The translations under genes were made by a program, and so were the position numbers. The notes beneath the pieces are model-generated. The model made no database searches. It saw only the letters and a program-made list of their open reading frames with translations, and was not told where the DNA came from. A stretch of 64,000 nt of DNA from the NCBI GenBank assembly GCA_003285105.1, contig CP030158.1:62001-126000 (forward strand), written 5' to 3'. Shown here piece after piece: positions 10,486 to 20,012 of this stretch. This DNA comes from Roseithermus sacchariphilus (GTDB lineage: Bacteria; Bacteroidota; Rhodothermia; Rhodothermales; MEBIC09517). Each line of letters begins with the position of its first letter. The first letter of the stretch is position 1.

Positions 10486-12810
10486 ATGGCCGTATCCTTC
10501 CCGGCATCGAGCCGTCGATTCCGTTTCCGCGACCTGACGATGCGCGGAAAGATCCTTGCGCTGATCCTCGGGGCGGTGCTGCTGTCCACCGTCCCGCTGA
10601 CCGTCGTCAACTACCTCCTCGTTCGCGAAGACACCTACGAAGCCGCCGGCACGGCGCTGCTGGCCCGCGGCGAAGACATCCTGCGTAACGCAGGAGACAT
10701 CATCCACGGGCGCATCGCGACGCTGCAGACGCTGGCGCTGGCGCCGGAGGTGATCGAAACCATCGAAGCCGCCAACGCCGCCAACCGCCGGCTGAGTGCC
10801 GACGCCCTTGCCGAACGCATCCGCAGCCGGGACGCGGCCTGGTCGTCCGGCGGTGCGGAGGCGCTGGTCGAGCGCATCGCCGGCAATGCGCTGAGTGCCC
10901 ACCTGAAACGCTTTCAGCAGGTCTTCCCCGAGCAGGTCGAGGTCTTCGTCACCGACGCCGCCGGCCTCAACGTCGCCATGACCGACCGCACGGGGGACTA
11001 CCTCCAGGCCGATGAGGGCTGGTGGCAGACGGCCTTCGAGCAGAATCGCCCCTACATCGGGGAGGTCGAATACGACGAATCCACGGGCAGCTACGCCATG
11101 AACATCGGCGTGCCCGTCCACGATGCCAGCGGCGAGCACACCATCGGCGTGCTGCGCGGGACCGTCGACGTGTCGCTGCTGTTCCACATGCTCGCCGGCG
11201 TTCGCGTGGGCGAGAGCGGCCGGGCTACCCTGCTGGACCGCAGCGGAAGAATCCTGTACGCCCATGACGAGTCGCGGCTGATGCAGACGGCGCCCGAAGC
11301 CCTCCTGGCCATGGTCGAGGCCGGAACGAACCACTGGAGCAAGGAGGCGAGTGACCTGGACGGCCGGGACGCGGTCGTGGCCGCGCGGTTCATGGAGGGC
11401 CCCCTGGGGGAGGCCCTCGGCTGGGTGCTGCTGCTGGACCAGGACCGCACCGAGCTGCAGCAGGCCCTCCGGGCCGGCTTGATGGAAAGCTCCCTGCTGG
11501 CCGTCGGCATCGTCCTGTTCCTGTTGCTGGCGGGAGCATGGGTCGCCCGGTCCATTGCGCGGCCCATCCGCACCTTGAATGAAGCCGCCCATCGCGTCGC
11601 CGAGGGGGACCTGACGGCCCGGGCCGAGGTCACCTCGCAGGACGAGATCGGCAGCCTGTCCCAGGCCTTCAACCAGATGGTGGAGGCCCTGCGGGATTCG
11701 ATGGACGCCGTGAAGCAACAGCAGCGCCGCATCGAGGAAACCGCCGAGCAGGCCCGGCAGGCCCAGGCCCAGGCCGAGGCCCAGCGTGCCTATCTGGCGG
11801 CCAGCGTGGACCGGATGCTGGAGACGATCGACCGCTTCGCTCAGGGCGACCTCACCGTGGCCCTCGAAGCCGAACACGACGACGCGATCGGCACCCTCTA
11901 TACCGGCTTCAACGAGGCCGTTGCCAACCTCCGCGACATGATCCATCACGTCCAGGCGGCGACCGAGAGCGTCACCAGCGCCACGGCCGAGATCACCGCA
12001 TCCATCGACCACCTCGCCGCCGCGGCCCAGGAGCAGTCGGCGCAATCGCACGAGGTGGCGGCGGCCGTCGAGGAGATGGTGCAGACCATCGTGCAGAATG
12101 CCCAGAATGCCACCTGGACCGCCGAGGCCGCCCGCCAGAACGGCAAGATGGCCGAGGAGGGGCATACGGTGGTGCAGGAGACCATCCAGAAGATGCAGGA
12201 GATCGCCGACGTGGTGCGCACCTCCACGGAGACGGTCCTCGACCTGGGCGCGTCGAGCCGGCAGATCGACGCCATCGTACAGGTCATCAACGAGATCGCG
12301 GATCAGACCAACCTGCTGGCCCTGAACGCGGCGATCGAGGCCGCCCGGGCCGGCGAACACGGCCGCGGCTTCGCCGTCGTCGCCGACGAGGTGCGCAAGC
12401 TGGCCGAACGCACCTCCCACGCGACGACGGAGATCGGGCAGATGATCCAGGACATTCAGGTCCGGATCGGGGAGGCCGTGCAGGCCATGGAGAGCGGCAC
12501 GCAGAAGGTCAACGACGGGCTCAGCCTGGCCGACCGCGCCGGCTCGGCCCTGGTCCGCATCGTCGAGGGCACCACCCAGGCCGGCGACATGGTCGCCCAG
12601 ATCGCCGCCGCCAGCGAGGAGCAATCGACCACCAGCGAGCAGATTGCCCGGAGCGTGGAGCACATCTCGACGGCTTCGCAGGAGTCGGCGCAGGGGCTGG
12701 CTCAGATCGCCCGGTCGACCGATCAACTGCACCAGCTCTCCGACGAGCTGCGCAACCTCATCGCCCGCTTCCGGTTCGCCGACGAAGAAGCGCACGCGCT
12801 GGTAAACTGA
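10486..12810 (+). CDS. Methyl-accepting chemotaxis protein
   Basis: This 774-residue transmembrane chemoreceptor starts at ATG 10486 ([12 protein letters not shown]). TM1 covers about residues 22-44. A roughly 290-residue periplasmic sensor of dCache type follows, then TM2 at about 337-358 and a HAMP domain at about 358-410. A second HAMP-like segment ([20 protein letters not shown]) lies at about 445-500. The cytoplasmic four-helix hairpin carries the highly conserved [20 protein letters not shown] at about 601. No CheR-binding pentapeptide is present at the C-terminus. No other chemotaxis gene is nearby, so the ligand is unknown. Confidence 0.95.
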   Translation: MAVSFPASSRRFRFRDLTMRGKILALILGAVLLSTVPLTVVNYLLVREDTYEAAGTALLARGEDILRNAGDIIHGRIATLQTLALAPEVIETIEAANAANRRLSADALAERIRSRDAAWSSGGAEALVERIAGNALSAHLKRFQQVFPEQVEVFVTDAAGLNVAMTDRTGDYLQADEGWWQTAFEQNRPYIGEVEYDESTGSYAMNIGVPVHDASGEHTIGVLRGTVDVSLLFHMLAGVRVGESGRATLLDRSGRILYAHDESRLMQTAPEALLAMVEAGTNHWSKEASDLDGRDAVVAARFMEGPLGEALGWVLLLDQDRTELQQALRAGLMESSLLAVGIVLFLLLAGAWVARSIARPIRTLNEAAHRVAEGDLTARAEVTSQDEIGSLSQAFNQMVEALRDSMDAVKQQQRRIEETAEQARQAQAQAEAQRAYLAASVDRMLETIDRFAQGDLTVALEAEHDDAIGTLYTGFNEAVANLRDMIHHVQAATESVTSATAEITASIDHLAAAAQEQSAQSHEVAAAVEEMVQTIVQNAQNATWTAEAARQNGKMAEEGHTVVQETIQKMQEIADVVRTSTETVLDLGASSRQIDAIVQVINEIADQTNLLALNAAIEAARAGEHGRGFAVVADEVRKLAERTSHATTEIGQMIQDIQVRIGEAVQAMESGTQKVNDGLSLADRAGSALVRIVEGTTQAGDMVAQIAAASEEQSTTSEQIARSVEHISTASQESAQGLAQIARSTDQLHQLSDELRNLIARFRFADEEAHALVN

Positions 12811-12833
12811 CCGGCGCGGGACGGGATGCAGAG

Positions 12834-12870
12834 GGGCCGTGTGCCGGCGACGTCGTCCGGTGCACGGCCC
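12834..12870. terminator. Bidirectional stem-loop terminator
   Basis: GGGCCGTGTGCCGG pairs with CCGGTGCACGGCCC (14 pairs, two of them G-T) around a nine-base loop. It sits between the convergent chemoreceptor and hydrolase genes. There is no strong T tract, so it is an inferred terminator. Confidence 0.6.
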
Positions 12871-12878
12871 TTCGCCGT

Positions 12879-13658
12879 TCAGGCGGGGGGCTCCTGCAGA
12901 AACTCCATCACCGCCCCGGCGAACGCCTCGGGCGCATCGGCGTGGACCCAGTGGCCGGCGCCGGGGATCGTCACCAGGCGCGCCTGCGGGAAGTGCTGTG
13001 TGATGAGGGCCTCGTCCCCGTCCAGGATGTAATCCGAGCGTTCGCCCCGGACGAACAGCGCCGGCCCCTCGAAGACGGCCGTGGCCGGCAGCGCCTCGTT
13101 GAGGCGCTCGTAGTGACGCACGATGGCGTCCAGATTCATCTGCCAGCGGTAGGTCTTCGTCTCCGGGTCGAGCGTCAGGTTCTTCAGGAGGAACTGGCGG
13201 ATGGGCACGGACGGCAGGTAGCGCGCCAGAGCGGCGTCGATGGCGGCCCGATCGGGGTAGTCGGCGGGCCGCACGGCCTGCAGAGCCTCCAGGATGGGGC
13301 CGTGCCGGGCGGGATAGGCCTTCGGCGCCATGTCCACGACGACCAGCCGGTCGACGCGCTCGGGGTGCAACGTGGCCAGGTACATGGCCGTCTTGCCGCC
13401 CATGGAGTGCCCCAGCACATGGGCCCTGGCCAGGCCCTGCCGGTCCATGAACGCCACCACGTCTGCCGCCATCGTCGGGTAATCGAACACGTCGCTGTGC
13501 GGAGAGCGGCCGTGGTTGCGCAGGTCCAGCGCAAAGACGTGAAACGCCTGGCCGAAGACCGTCCGGCTCAGGGTGTGCCAGTTCCCGCCCGAGCCCAGCA
13601 GGCCGTGCAGGATCAGCAGCGGCGGCCCGCTGCCGTAGGCGCGATGAAACAGGGTCAT
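12879..13658 (-). CDS. Alpha/beta-fold hydrolase, YbfF/ABHD11-like esterase
   Basis: This 259-residue protein starts at ATG 13658 (MTLFHRAYGSGPPLLILHG). GGCGGAG four bases upstream supports this start over the TTG at 13682. HGLLGSGGNW forms the oxyanion region, GHSMGG (about residue 95) holds the nucleophilic Ser, and GAGHWVHAD near the C-terminus supplies the catalytic His. DLRNHGRSPHSD is typical of the YbfF/ABHD11 esterase branch. There is no signal peptide, so it is cytoplasmic. The substrate is unknown. Confidence 0.9.
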   Translation of the reverse strand: MTLFHRAYGSGPPLLILHGLLGSGGNWHTLSRTVFGQAFHVFALDLRNHGRSPHSDVFDYPTMAADVVAFMDRQGLARAHVLGHSMGGKTAMYLATLHPERVDRLVVVDMAPKAYPARHGPILEALQAVRPADYPDRAAIDAALARYLPSVPIRQFLLKNLTLDPETKTYRWQMNLDAIVRHYERLNEALPATAVFEGPALFVRGERSDYILDGDEALITQHFPQARLVTIPGAGHWVHADAPEAFAGAVMEFLQEPPA

Positions 13659-13767
13659 GATGCTCCGCCGGAGGGTTGCCAAAGGGAGACTTAAAAGCGC
13701 AAGAAAACGGCCGATACTGCCCGATGCCGATTGTTGACTGCCGTGAACAGTCGCGCCGTATCAGTCC

Positions 13768-14322
13768 ATGAGTACTGCGTCGTTCGTTTCACGAGACACC
13801 TCGCTACGTCTGACCGCCGTGCAGGCCGTCCAGGGCACGGAGCCGGCCACACGGGAAGGTCCGGCCGGCCGGCACGCGTTGACGTCGCAGGAAGAAAAGG
13901 AAGTCCGCCGCCTCAAGCAACGTCACCAGGAAGTGACGCGGCACGAGGAGGCCCACTACCGCGCGGCCGGACGGTACGCCCTGAGCCCTCCGTCGTACGA
14001 CTATGCCGAGGGCCCGGACGGGCATCGCTACCGCGTCGGCGGCGAGGTCCGCATCGACATGGCCGAGGAGCCTCACCCGGAGGATACCCTGGACAAGGCG
14101 CGCGTCATCAAGAAAGCCGCCCTGGCCCCGGCCGATCCGTCCCCGGAGGACCGCCGCATCGCCGCCCGCGCCGACCGGATGATGCAGAAAGCCCGGGAAG
14201 AGCTCCAGCGCATGGCAGCGGACGAAGCCGCCCCCTCGCCCCGCCCGACCCTCGCCTTCCAGGCCGACGGCACCCTCACGCACTCGCCGTCCGAACCCGT
14301 CTTCATCGACACCCGGGCATAG
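13768..14322 (+). CDS. SprA-related putative metalloprotease (CJM1_0395 family)
   Basis: This 184-residue protein matches the SprA-related family, known for a short zinc-site motif. RHEEAHYRAAGRYALSPPSYDYAEG (key residues HEEAH) is at about residues 58-68, and the next block, GPDGHRYRVGGEV, is also typical. The remainder is charged and low in hydrophobics. No signal peptide is seen. Activity has not been shown for most members. It diverges from the hydrolase gene across about 110 bp that probably contains both promoters. Confidence 0.8.
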   Translation: MSTASFVSRDTSLRLTAVQAVQGTEPATREGPAGRHALTSQEEKEVRRLKQRHQEVTRHEEAHYRAAGRYALSPPSYDYAEGPDGHRYRVGGEVRIDMAEEPHPEDTLDKARVIKKAALAPADPSPEDRRIAARADRMMQKAREELQRMAADEAAPSPRPTLAFQADGTLTHSPSEPVFIDTRA

Positions 14323-14442
14323 CCTCCGGGCGAACGGTCGGGGGCCGCCGCTCTGCAGCGCCGATCTTTCCGGCACGGTGGAATCTCCGTGGGAAGCCGG
14401 AGGTCCAACAGACATCGCCCCCCTCCCATCCGGTGATCCGCC

Positions 14443-14871
14443 ATGCTTCGCCATATCGGGCTCCTGCTGCTGGCCGTGCTCTCGGGCTGCCAGGTCTGGC
14501 CGCCCCAGGAAGCCCCGGTGCCCGATGACGTGGAGGCGCGCTTCGGCGAGCCCGTCACGCTGCGCCTGCATCAGACGGCCCGGTTCGCGGACGGGGCGCT
14601 CCGCCTCCGGTTCGACGAGGTCGTCGAAGACAGCCGCTGCCCGTCCGGCGTCGTGTGCTTCTGGGAGGGCCGCGCCGTCGTGGCGCTCCGCGTGGACGAA
14701 GCCGGCCACGCCCCCGTGCTTCAGCAGGTCGGCCTGCCGCCGGAGGCGCTGGACGCGCCCGCACATGCCCGGTACCAGATCGCGCTGCAGGCGCTGGAAC
14801 CCTATCCCCGCTTCAGGCACGCTACCCCGCCGGAGGCTTACCGGGCCCGCCTGCTCGTAACTCCCCGCTGA
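14443..14871 (+). CDS. Putative lipoprotein with DSRCP...C motif
   Basis: This 142-residue protein starts at ATG 14443 (MLRHIGLLLLAVLSGC). The signal peptide ends in the lipobox LSGC with Cys16 as lipid anchor. The mature part contains VVEDSRCPSGVVCFWEGRA at about residues 61-79, a two-cysteine motif seen in many small secreted proteins of unknown function. It is probably anchored in an envelope membrane and faces the periplasm. It ends four bases before the convergent methyltransferase gene. Confidence 0.8.
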   Translation: MLRHIGLLLLAVLSGCQVWPPQEAPVPDDVEARFGEPVTLRLHQTARFADGALRLRFDEVVEDSRCPSGVVCFWEGRAVVALRVDEAGHAPVLQQVGLPPEALDAPAHARYQIALQALEPYPRFRHATPPEAYRARLLVTPR

Positions 14872-14875
14872 GCGT

Positions 14876-16276
14876 TCAGGACCGCCGCCGCAGCTTCGCC
14901 ACGCTCTCGATGTGATGCGTGTGCGGAAACAGATCGACGGGCTGCACGACCTCCACCGCGTAGTGATCCGCCAGCAGGCGGAGGTCACGCGCCTGCGTCT
15001 GCGGGTTGCAGCTCACGTAGACGAACCGCTCGGGCCGCAGCCGGGCGATCTGCTCGACCACCTTCGGGTGCATCCCCGCCCGCGGCGGGTCGGTGATGAG
15101 GACGTCCGGCCGGCCGTGTGCGCGGACGAACTCCGGCGTGAACATCCGCATGAGATCGCCGCTGCGGAAGGTACAGTTCGTGATCCCGTTGGCCGCCGCA
15201 TTCGCCCGGGCATTGTCCACGGCCTCCTGCACCAGCTCGACGCCCACGACGTGCGCCACGTGGACGGCGACGAAGATGGAAATGGTGCCGGCCCCGCAGT
15301 ACAGATCGTAGACGAGATCGGACGGCCTCAGCTCGGCCGCATCCCGGGCGACTTCGTAGAGGCGCTCGGCCTGGGCCGTGTTGGTCTGGAAGAAAGCATT
15401 GGCGGCGATCTCGAAGGTGTAGGGGCCGATCCGATCCCGGATCACCCCGGGGCCGTAGATGGTGTGCATGGCCTCCCCGAAGGCGGTCTGTGCCACGCCC
15501 GTGTTCACGGTGTTGACGAGCGTCGTCACGGCCGGAAACTGCGTCTGCAACATCCCGGCGTAGGCCGCCATGCGGTCCGGGTCGTAGCCGTTAGTGACGA
15601 GGTTGACCATGAGATCGTCCGTCTTCGCGGCCTGCCGGAGGACGAGATGCCGGAGGAAGCCGGTATGGCGCCGGACGTCCCACGGCGCCCAGCCCTGCTG
15701 CCGGGCGAACCGGCGCGTCGCGTTGAGGATCTCCCCACACGGCGCCGGGGGAAGGTGGCACTCGTGCAGGTCGAGCACCTTGTAGAAGTTGCCGGGCACG
15801 TGCAGGCCCAGGGCAAAGCCGGTATCGAAGGACTCGCCCGATGCGATCTCCTCCGGCGTCAGCCAGCGGTCGGCGCTGAAGGAGAACTCCATCTTGTTGC
15901 GGTAGCCGTAGATCTGCTCTGCCCCGAGCGTCGGGCGCACGGAGACGTCCTCGAACCCGCCCTGGTGCACGAACGCCTCGCGCACGCTCTGCTGCTTGGC
16001 CTCGAGCTGGGCGGCATAGGCCACGTGCTGCCACTTGCACCCGCCGCAGGTCCCGAAGTACCGGCACCGCGGCTCGACCCGCAGGGGGCTGGGCGTCAGC
16101 ACCTCCAGCAGGCGGGCCTCGGCATACGTCTTCTTCCGCTTGAACACGCGCGCCCGCACCCGATCCCCCGGCACGGCCCCGGCCACGAACACCACGTAGC
16201 CATCCCTGCGCGCCAGGGACTTGCCGCGGTCGGCAAACTTCTCGATGTCGAGTTCGATCTCTGTGCCTCGCTTCAC
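14876..16276 (-). CDS. 23S rRNA (uracil-C5)-methyltransferase, RlmD/TrmA family
   Basis: This enzyme of about 466 residues methylates uracil C5 in RNA with SAM. An N-terminal TRAM domain (GTEIELDIEKFADRGKSLAR) is followed by a cysteine cluster CRYFGTCGGC for an iron-sulfur cluster. The SAM-binding region has YDLYCGAGTISIF, and VSCNPQTQARDL near the C-terminus holds the catalytic Cys. I chose the GTG at 16276 because family members begin at this point and GGAACGAC lies upstream; an ATG at 16309 would add 11 residues. Whether it is RlmD, RlmCD or another member cannot be decided. Confidence 0.93.
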   Translation of the reverse strand: MKRGTEIELDIEKFADRGKSLARRDGYVVFVAGAVPGDRVRARVFKRKKTYAEARLLEVLTPSPLRVEPRCRYFGTCGGCKWQHVAYAAQLEAKQQSVREAFVHQGGFEDVSVRPTLGAEQIYGYRNKMEFSFSADRWLTPEEIASGESFDTGFALGLHVPGNFYKVLDLHECHLPPAPCGEILNATRRFARQQGWAPWDVRRHTGFLRHLVLRQAAKTDDLMVNLVTNGYDPDRMAAYAGMLQTQFPAVTTLVNTVNTGVAQTAFGEAMHTIYGPGVIRDRIGPYTFEIAANAFFQTNTAQAERLYEVARDAAELRPSDLVYDLYCGAGTISIFVAVHVAHVVGVELVQEAVDNARANAAANGITNCTFRSGDLMRMFTPEFVRAHGRPDVLITDPPRAGMHPKVVEQIARLRPERFVYVSCNPQTQARDLRLLADHYAVEVVQPVDLFPHTHHIESVAKLRRRS

Positions 16277-16363
16277 GTCGTTCCGTGTTCTGTGCCGGGT
16301 TGATAGCATGACGAAGCGCCCCGCGCCACCGCACACCGCGAGCCGGCCGTTCAGGCTGGCCGG

Positions 16364-16942
16364 TCAGGCCGGCCGATGGGCCGGTCCATCGACCAGCCGC
16401 ATGGCGGCGACCGGCCCGTCCCGCTCCACCAGCACCCGGATCAGCTCGATCTGTCCGGCGGCGAGGTACCGCACCAGGGCCGTCAGCACGGCGTTGCCCG
16501 TCCGCGGGTTCCGGTTCGCCAGCGTTCGGATGTCCGGGCTGAACAGGCCCAGCACCTCGGTGTCCACGACGGCCTGCGCCGTCTCCAGACGCCGGACGTC
16601 CCCCAGGATCGACAACTCCCCGAACACGCCGTACTCCTGCACCTGCCGCATCTCGTGCACGCTTCCCTGCTCATCCTGCACGAAGAGCCGGACGAGCCCT
16701 TTCTGGACGACGTACAGCCCGATGCCGGGATCGCCCTCGAAATACAGGATCTGGTCGCGCCGGTACGTGCGGCGATGGACCACCTCGGCCAGTTCGCGCA
16801 ACATGCTACGCGGCACACCCTCGAAGAGCCGCGTACGCCCGAGCGTCCGGGCGATGTCGTCGTAGACGCTGGTTTCCTGGGGCCGGGCCACCCGGCGGTA
16901 GGCATACCGTAGCGTGCGCAGGAGCTGGCTGATCACAGGCAT
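16364..16942 (-). CDS. Cyclic nucleotide-binding domain protein
   Basis: This 192-residue protein starts at ATG 16942 (MPVISQLLRTLRYAYRR). A cNMP-binding beta-roll spans about residues 30-155, with FEGDPGIGLYVVQKGLVRLF and GVFGELSILGD as the phosphate-binding-cassette region. The usual R(S/T)A after the cassette is replaced by RLETAQAVV, so cyclic nucleotide binding is uncertain. No helix-turn-helix follows, so it is not a Crp-type regulator. The role is unknown. An upstream GTG/ATG would lengthen the N-terminus by up to 18 residues. Confidence 0.8.
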   Translation of the reverse strand: MPVISQLLRTLRYAYRRVARPQETSVYDDIARTLGRTRLFEGVPRSMLRELAEVVHRRTYRRDQILYFEGDPGIGLYVVQKGLVRLFVQDEQGSVHEMRQVQEYGVFGELSILGDVRRLETAQAVVDTEVLGLFSPDIRTLANRNPRTGNAVLTALVRYLAAGQIELIRVLVERDGPVAAMRLVDGPAHRPA

Positions 16943-17028
16943 GAAAGCGGACGAGGCAAAGACAGACGGGGCAAGGACGGACGGGAGAGGGAGCACCGGC
17001 GACGGCCGGGGCCGAGACGCACCGGGCG

Positions 17029-19482
17029 TCAGAACGCATGTCCGATGCCGAAGTGAAGCCGGGGTTTCCAGAGGGGGTCGAGAAAAAGGCCGCTGCCGGG
17101 CTGCCCGGGATCGTGGATGCGATACGCCAGATCGAAGCGGACGACCAGGTATTCCCAGGAGGCCCGCAGGCCGTACCCGGCCCCGACGCCCAGCTCCCGG
17201 TAGAACGACCGCCAGCGGAAGCGACCGTCGTCGGCCCCGGTGCGCTCGCTGAAGCCGGGGTTGCGCGGGCCGAACCAGACGTTGCCCACATCGGCGAAGA
17301 ACACGGTGATCCAGTCGGCCGCGAGCACGTTGCGGACGAGCACGTTGCGCAGTTCGAGGCTGGCTTCGAGCTTGATGTCTCCACCGAGGATGTTGGTCGT
17401 CGCCCCGTCTCTGACGCGGGTCGTGTCGAACTCGGCGCCGCCGGGCCCGAGCGAGCGCAGCTCCCAGCCCCGGACGCTGGTGCTCCCGCCGCTGTAGAAG
17501 CGCCGGTCGAACGGGACGACGTCCGCCCGGCCGAGGGGCTGGGCCACGCCGCCCAGCAGCTTCCAGGCCAGCACGCTGGTAGCGCTCAGCGGCCTGTAGC
17601 GGCGGGCATCGGCCACGAGGCGGGTATACTGCCGGTAGAGCAGCCGGCTCGCGGTGCGATCGCCTTCGAAGAACGGCAGACCGGGCAGGCTGCCTTCGAG
17701 CGTGCCGGGGGAGAAGACGAACCGGTCGAGCAGGTAGGGCAGGTTGCCGCCGATCTCGATCCAGGCCTCGTAGCTGTAGCCGCGCTCGCGCCGCAGCGGG
17801 TTCACCCGGGCAGATCGGAAGGTGTAGCGCAGCGCGTTGTTGATCTGCGGCTGCGTGTAGTCTTCGAGCAACTGAGCCCGCTGGACGGGATCCTCCACCT
17901 GAGCCAGGATCTGATCGAGCAGGTCGCTGAAGCCGCCCAGCGTATCCGGGTTGCTGAGGCTGACGTCGAGCACATCCACCAGCGAGGTGATGGTGGGCGT
18001 ATGTTGCAACTCCAGCCGGGCCCGCGCCGTGCCGCGCCCGCGGACGATGAGCTTCAGGTCGTCGCGGCGGCCGGTGATGAGGCTCAGCGAGAGGCGCGTC
18101 CGTGCGTCGTAGAGCCGTAGCCGCCGCTCGATCGAGCGGAAGGGACTGATAAGGTAAGGATACGTCAGCGACGTCGTCACCTCCGCCTGAGCCGAGGCCA
18201 GCTGGACGGTCGAGTCCACGGAAGCCGCCACCGACCCGGTCGTGCGGATCTGGAAGGCCTCCCCCCGCCCGAGCAGGTTGGCGTTCTGGTACGACACGCC
18301 CAGCCCGGTACCGAACTGGTTGTCGAAGGCCGCATCGGTGTTGCGCTGGAGCATGAACGTCTCCAGCCGGATGCTGTGTCGCTGGCGCGTACGCAGGTCG
18401 ATGCGATGCGCCTGGAGCGGTGCGCCCTCGAGCACGGCGGCCGCCGTATCCGCCACCGGCGTGATGGCGGTGAAGGCGAAGACGCCGGTGGCATCCAGCC
18501 GCCGTTTGGTGGCGAGCACGGCGGAGCGGTCGTACCAGGCACCCGGCTGGAACTGCAACGTCCGCGCCAGCAGGCGGGGGGACAGGCGAGCCTCGTCTGC
18601 GATGCGCACGGTGACGAGGCCCGCCTCCGGCGGCCCGTTCCGGGCGGCCAGGGTATCGGTACGCACCCCGGCATCCGGCTCGGTGCCGACGACCTCGAAG
18701 TGGACACCGCCGAACCGATAGCGCGGTCCGGTCTGGATGCGGAAGGTGACGTCGAACGAGTCCGGCTGCACCGGGAAGACCAGCGCGCGGATCGAGTCGC
18801 GGGTGACGGCGGCATAGCCTTCGTCCCGCAGGAACGCCAGGAGGCGGCGGCGTTCCTCGATCAGCAGCGGCTCGGAGAAGCGCTGCTGCCGGGCCTGGAA
18901 GCGGGTCGGCGCGGTGGCATCGAGGGCCGGGGGGCGCAGCAACGAGCCCCGCACGAGCCGCACGCGCTGCTCGGGTTCGAGCGATTCGAGCCCTTCGTAG
19001 ACCACCCGACGGACGAAGGTGGGCGCGCCCATGCGAATGAGGAAGGTGACCCGCGCGTGCGTGCCGTCGTCCAGGGTGTCGATCCGGGCCGTCACCTCCG
19101 CCCGGCGGAACCCTTCCTGCGTGTAGGACAGACGCAGCCGCTCCAGATCGGCCTGCAGGACGGACCGGTCCAGGTACGCCGGGGCTTCACCGATCGACTG
19201 CAGCGCCCGCCCCAGACGTCCGCCCACGTCGTCGCCGAGGCGGTACATCCAGAGCCACCACGTAAAGCCGGGGATCCCCAGGAAGCGGCGGTTGGCGCGG
19301 GTTCGCACCCGCAGGCTCAGCTCTTCCTCCGAGAAAAAGGTATTCCCGACGAAGCGAAGGCGGGAGACGACGATCGGGGGGCCAGACGTGTCGGCGGCGA
19401 CGGCGGGGCGGTCCTGCGCCTGTACGGGGTGCCCACCGTTCCCGGCGAGCATCCAGAGCAGTACGGCCATCCCGAGGGCCAT
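17029..19482 (-). CDS. BamA/TamA-type outer-membrane protein
   Basis: This 817-residue Omp85-superfamily protein has POTRA-like domains in the N-terminal half (IVVSRLRFVGNTFFSEEEL onward, FEVVGTEPDAG) and a C-terminal 16-strand-type barrel ending in an aromatic residue (RLHFGIGHAF). SVRGWELRSLGPGG is the conserved loop of the barrel. I place the start at ATG 19482 (MALGMAVLLWMLAGN), giving a signal sequence. That start lacks the usual positive charges, so an upstream GTG within the RPVR-containing stretch near 19520 is possible. It probably inserts or exports outer-membrane proteins. Confidence 0.88.
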   Translation of the reverse strand: MALGMAVLLWMLAGNGGHPVQAQDRPAVAADTSGPPIVVSRLRFVGNTFFSEEELSLRVRTRANRRFLGIPGFTWWLWMYRLGDDVGGRLGRALQSIGEAPAYLDRSVLQADLERLRLSYTQEGFRRAEVTARIDTLDDGTHARVTFLIRMGAPTFVRRVVYEGLESLEPEQRVRLVRGSLLRPPALDATAPTRFQARQQRFSEPLLIEERRRLLAFLRDEGYAAVTRDSIRALVFPVQPDSFDVTFRIQTGPRYRFGGVHFEVVGTEPDAGVRTDTLAARNGPPEAGLVTVRIADEARLSPRLLARTLQFQPGAWYDRSAVLATKRRLDATGVFAFTAITPVADTAAAVLEGAPLQAHRIDLRTRQRHSIRLETFMLQRNTDAAFDNQFGTGLGVSYQNANLLGRGEAFQIRTTGSVAASVDSTVQLASAQAEVTTSLTYPYLISPFRSIERRLRLYDARTRLSLSLITGRRDDLKLIVRGRGTARARLELQHTPTITSLVDVLDVSLSNPDTLGGFSDLLDQILAQVEDPVQRAQLLEDYTQPQINNALRYTFRSARVNPLRRERGYSYEAWIEIGGNLPYLLDRFVFSPGTLEGSLPGLPFFEGDRTASRLLYRQYTRLVADARRYRPLSATSVLAWKLLGGVAQPLGRADVVPFDRRFYSGGSTSVRGWELRSLGPGGAEFDTTRVRDGATTNILGGDIKLEASLELRNVLVRNVLAADWITVFFADVGNVWFGPRNPGFSERTGADDGRFRWRSFYRELGVGAGYGLRASWEYLVVRFDLAYRIHDPGQPGSGLFLDPLWKPRLHFGIGHAF

Positions 19483-19577
19483 CGGGAAGCGGGCGTATGC
19501 GGCCGCCGTCCGAACCGGCCTACCGGAGACACCGACCGGGTCAGACGGCCCCACCCGGCCGGGCCAGCGCCGCGGGG

Positions 19578-19796
19578 TTACTCGTCCTCGTAGTAAAAAT
19601 CGTCGTCGGCCGTGGGATAGTCCGGCCATATCTCCTCGATACCCTCATACGGCTCTCCGTCGTCCTCGAGGGCCTTCAGGTTCTCCAGCACCTCGAAAGG
19701 AGCTCCGGTACGCTCCGCGTAGTCAATCAGTTCGTCTCGAGTCGCCGGCCACGGCGCATCTTCCAGATACGAGGCCAGTTCCAGCGTCCAGTACAT
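19578..19796 (-). CDS. DUF2795 domain protein
   Basis: This 72-residue acidic protein is highly conserved in Bacteroidota-type genomes. Nearly the whole length is the family domain: YWTLELASYLEDAPWPATR, ELIDYAERTGAP, VLENL and EEIWPDYPT, ending in an acidic tail. Its stop lies about 95 bp upstream of the BamA-like start, so the longer open frame of that gene would overlap it; this argues for the shorter start there. DUF2795 has no known function. Confidence 0.9.
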   Translation of the reverse strand: MYWTLELASYLEDAPWPATRDELIDYAERTGAPFEVLENLKALEDDGEPYEGIEEIWPDYPTADDDFYYEDE

Positions 19797-20012
19797 AACG
19801 ATTCCCCAGGATGATTCTCCGAGACGGTCGTGCGGCTGCCATCCAGTGGCCCCCGCTCACGGTCCGGCGCGGGGGCACGATAGGATGCGATGCCCATAAA
19901 AGCAAGATGACGCACGCAGAAATCGCATGCGCCACCGGTAGGGGCCAGAAGGCGTCGACAGAAGCGGCCCGGGCGGCGCGGCCCCGGGGAGGGGGCCACA
20001 CCGGGGCCGGAG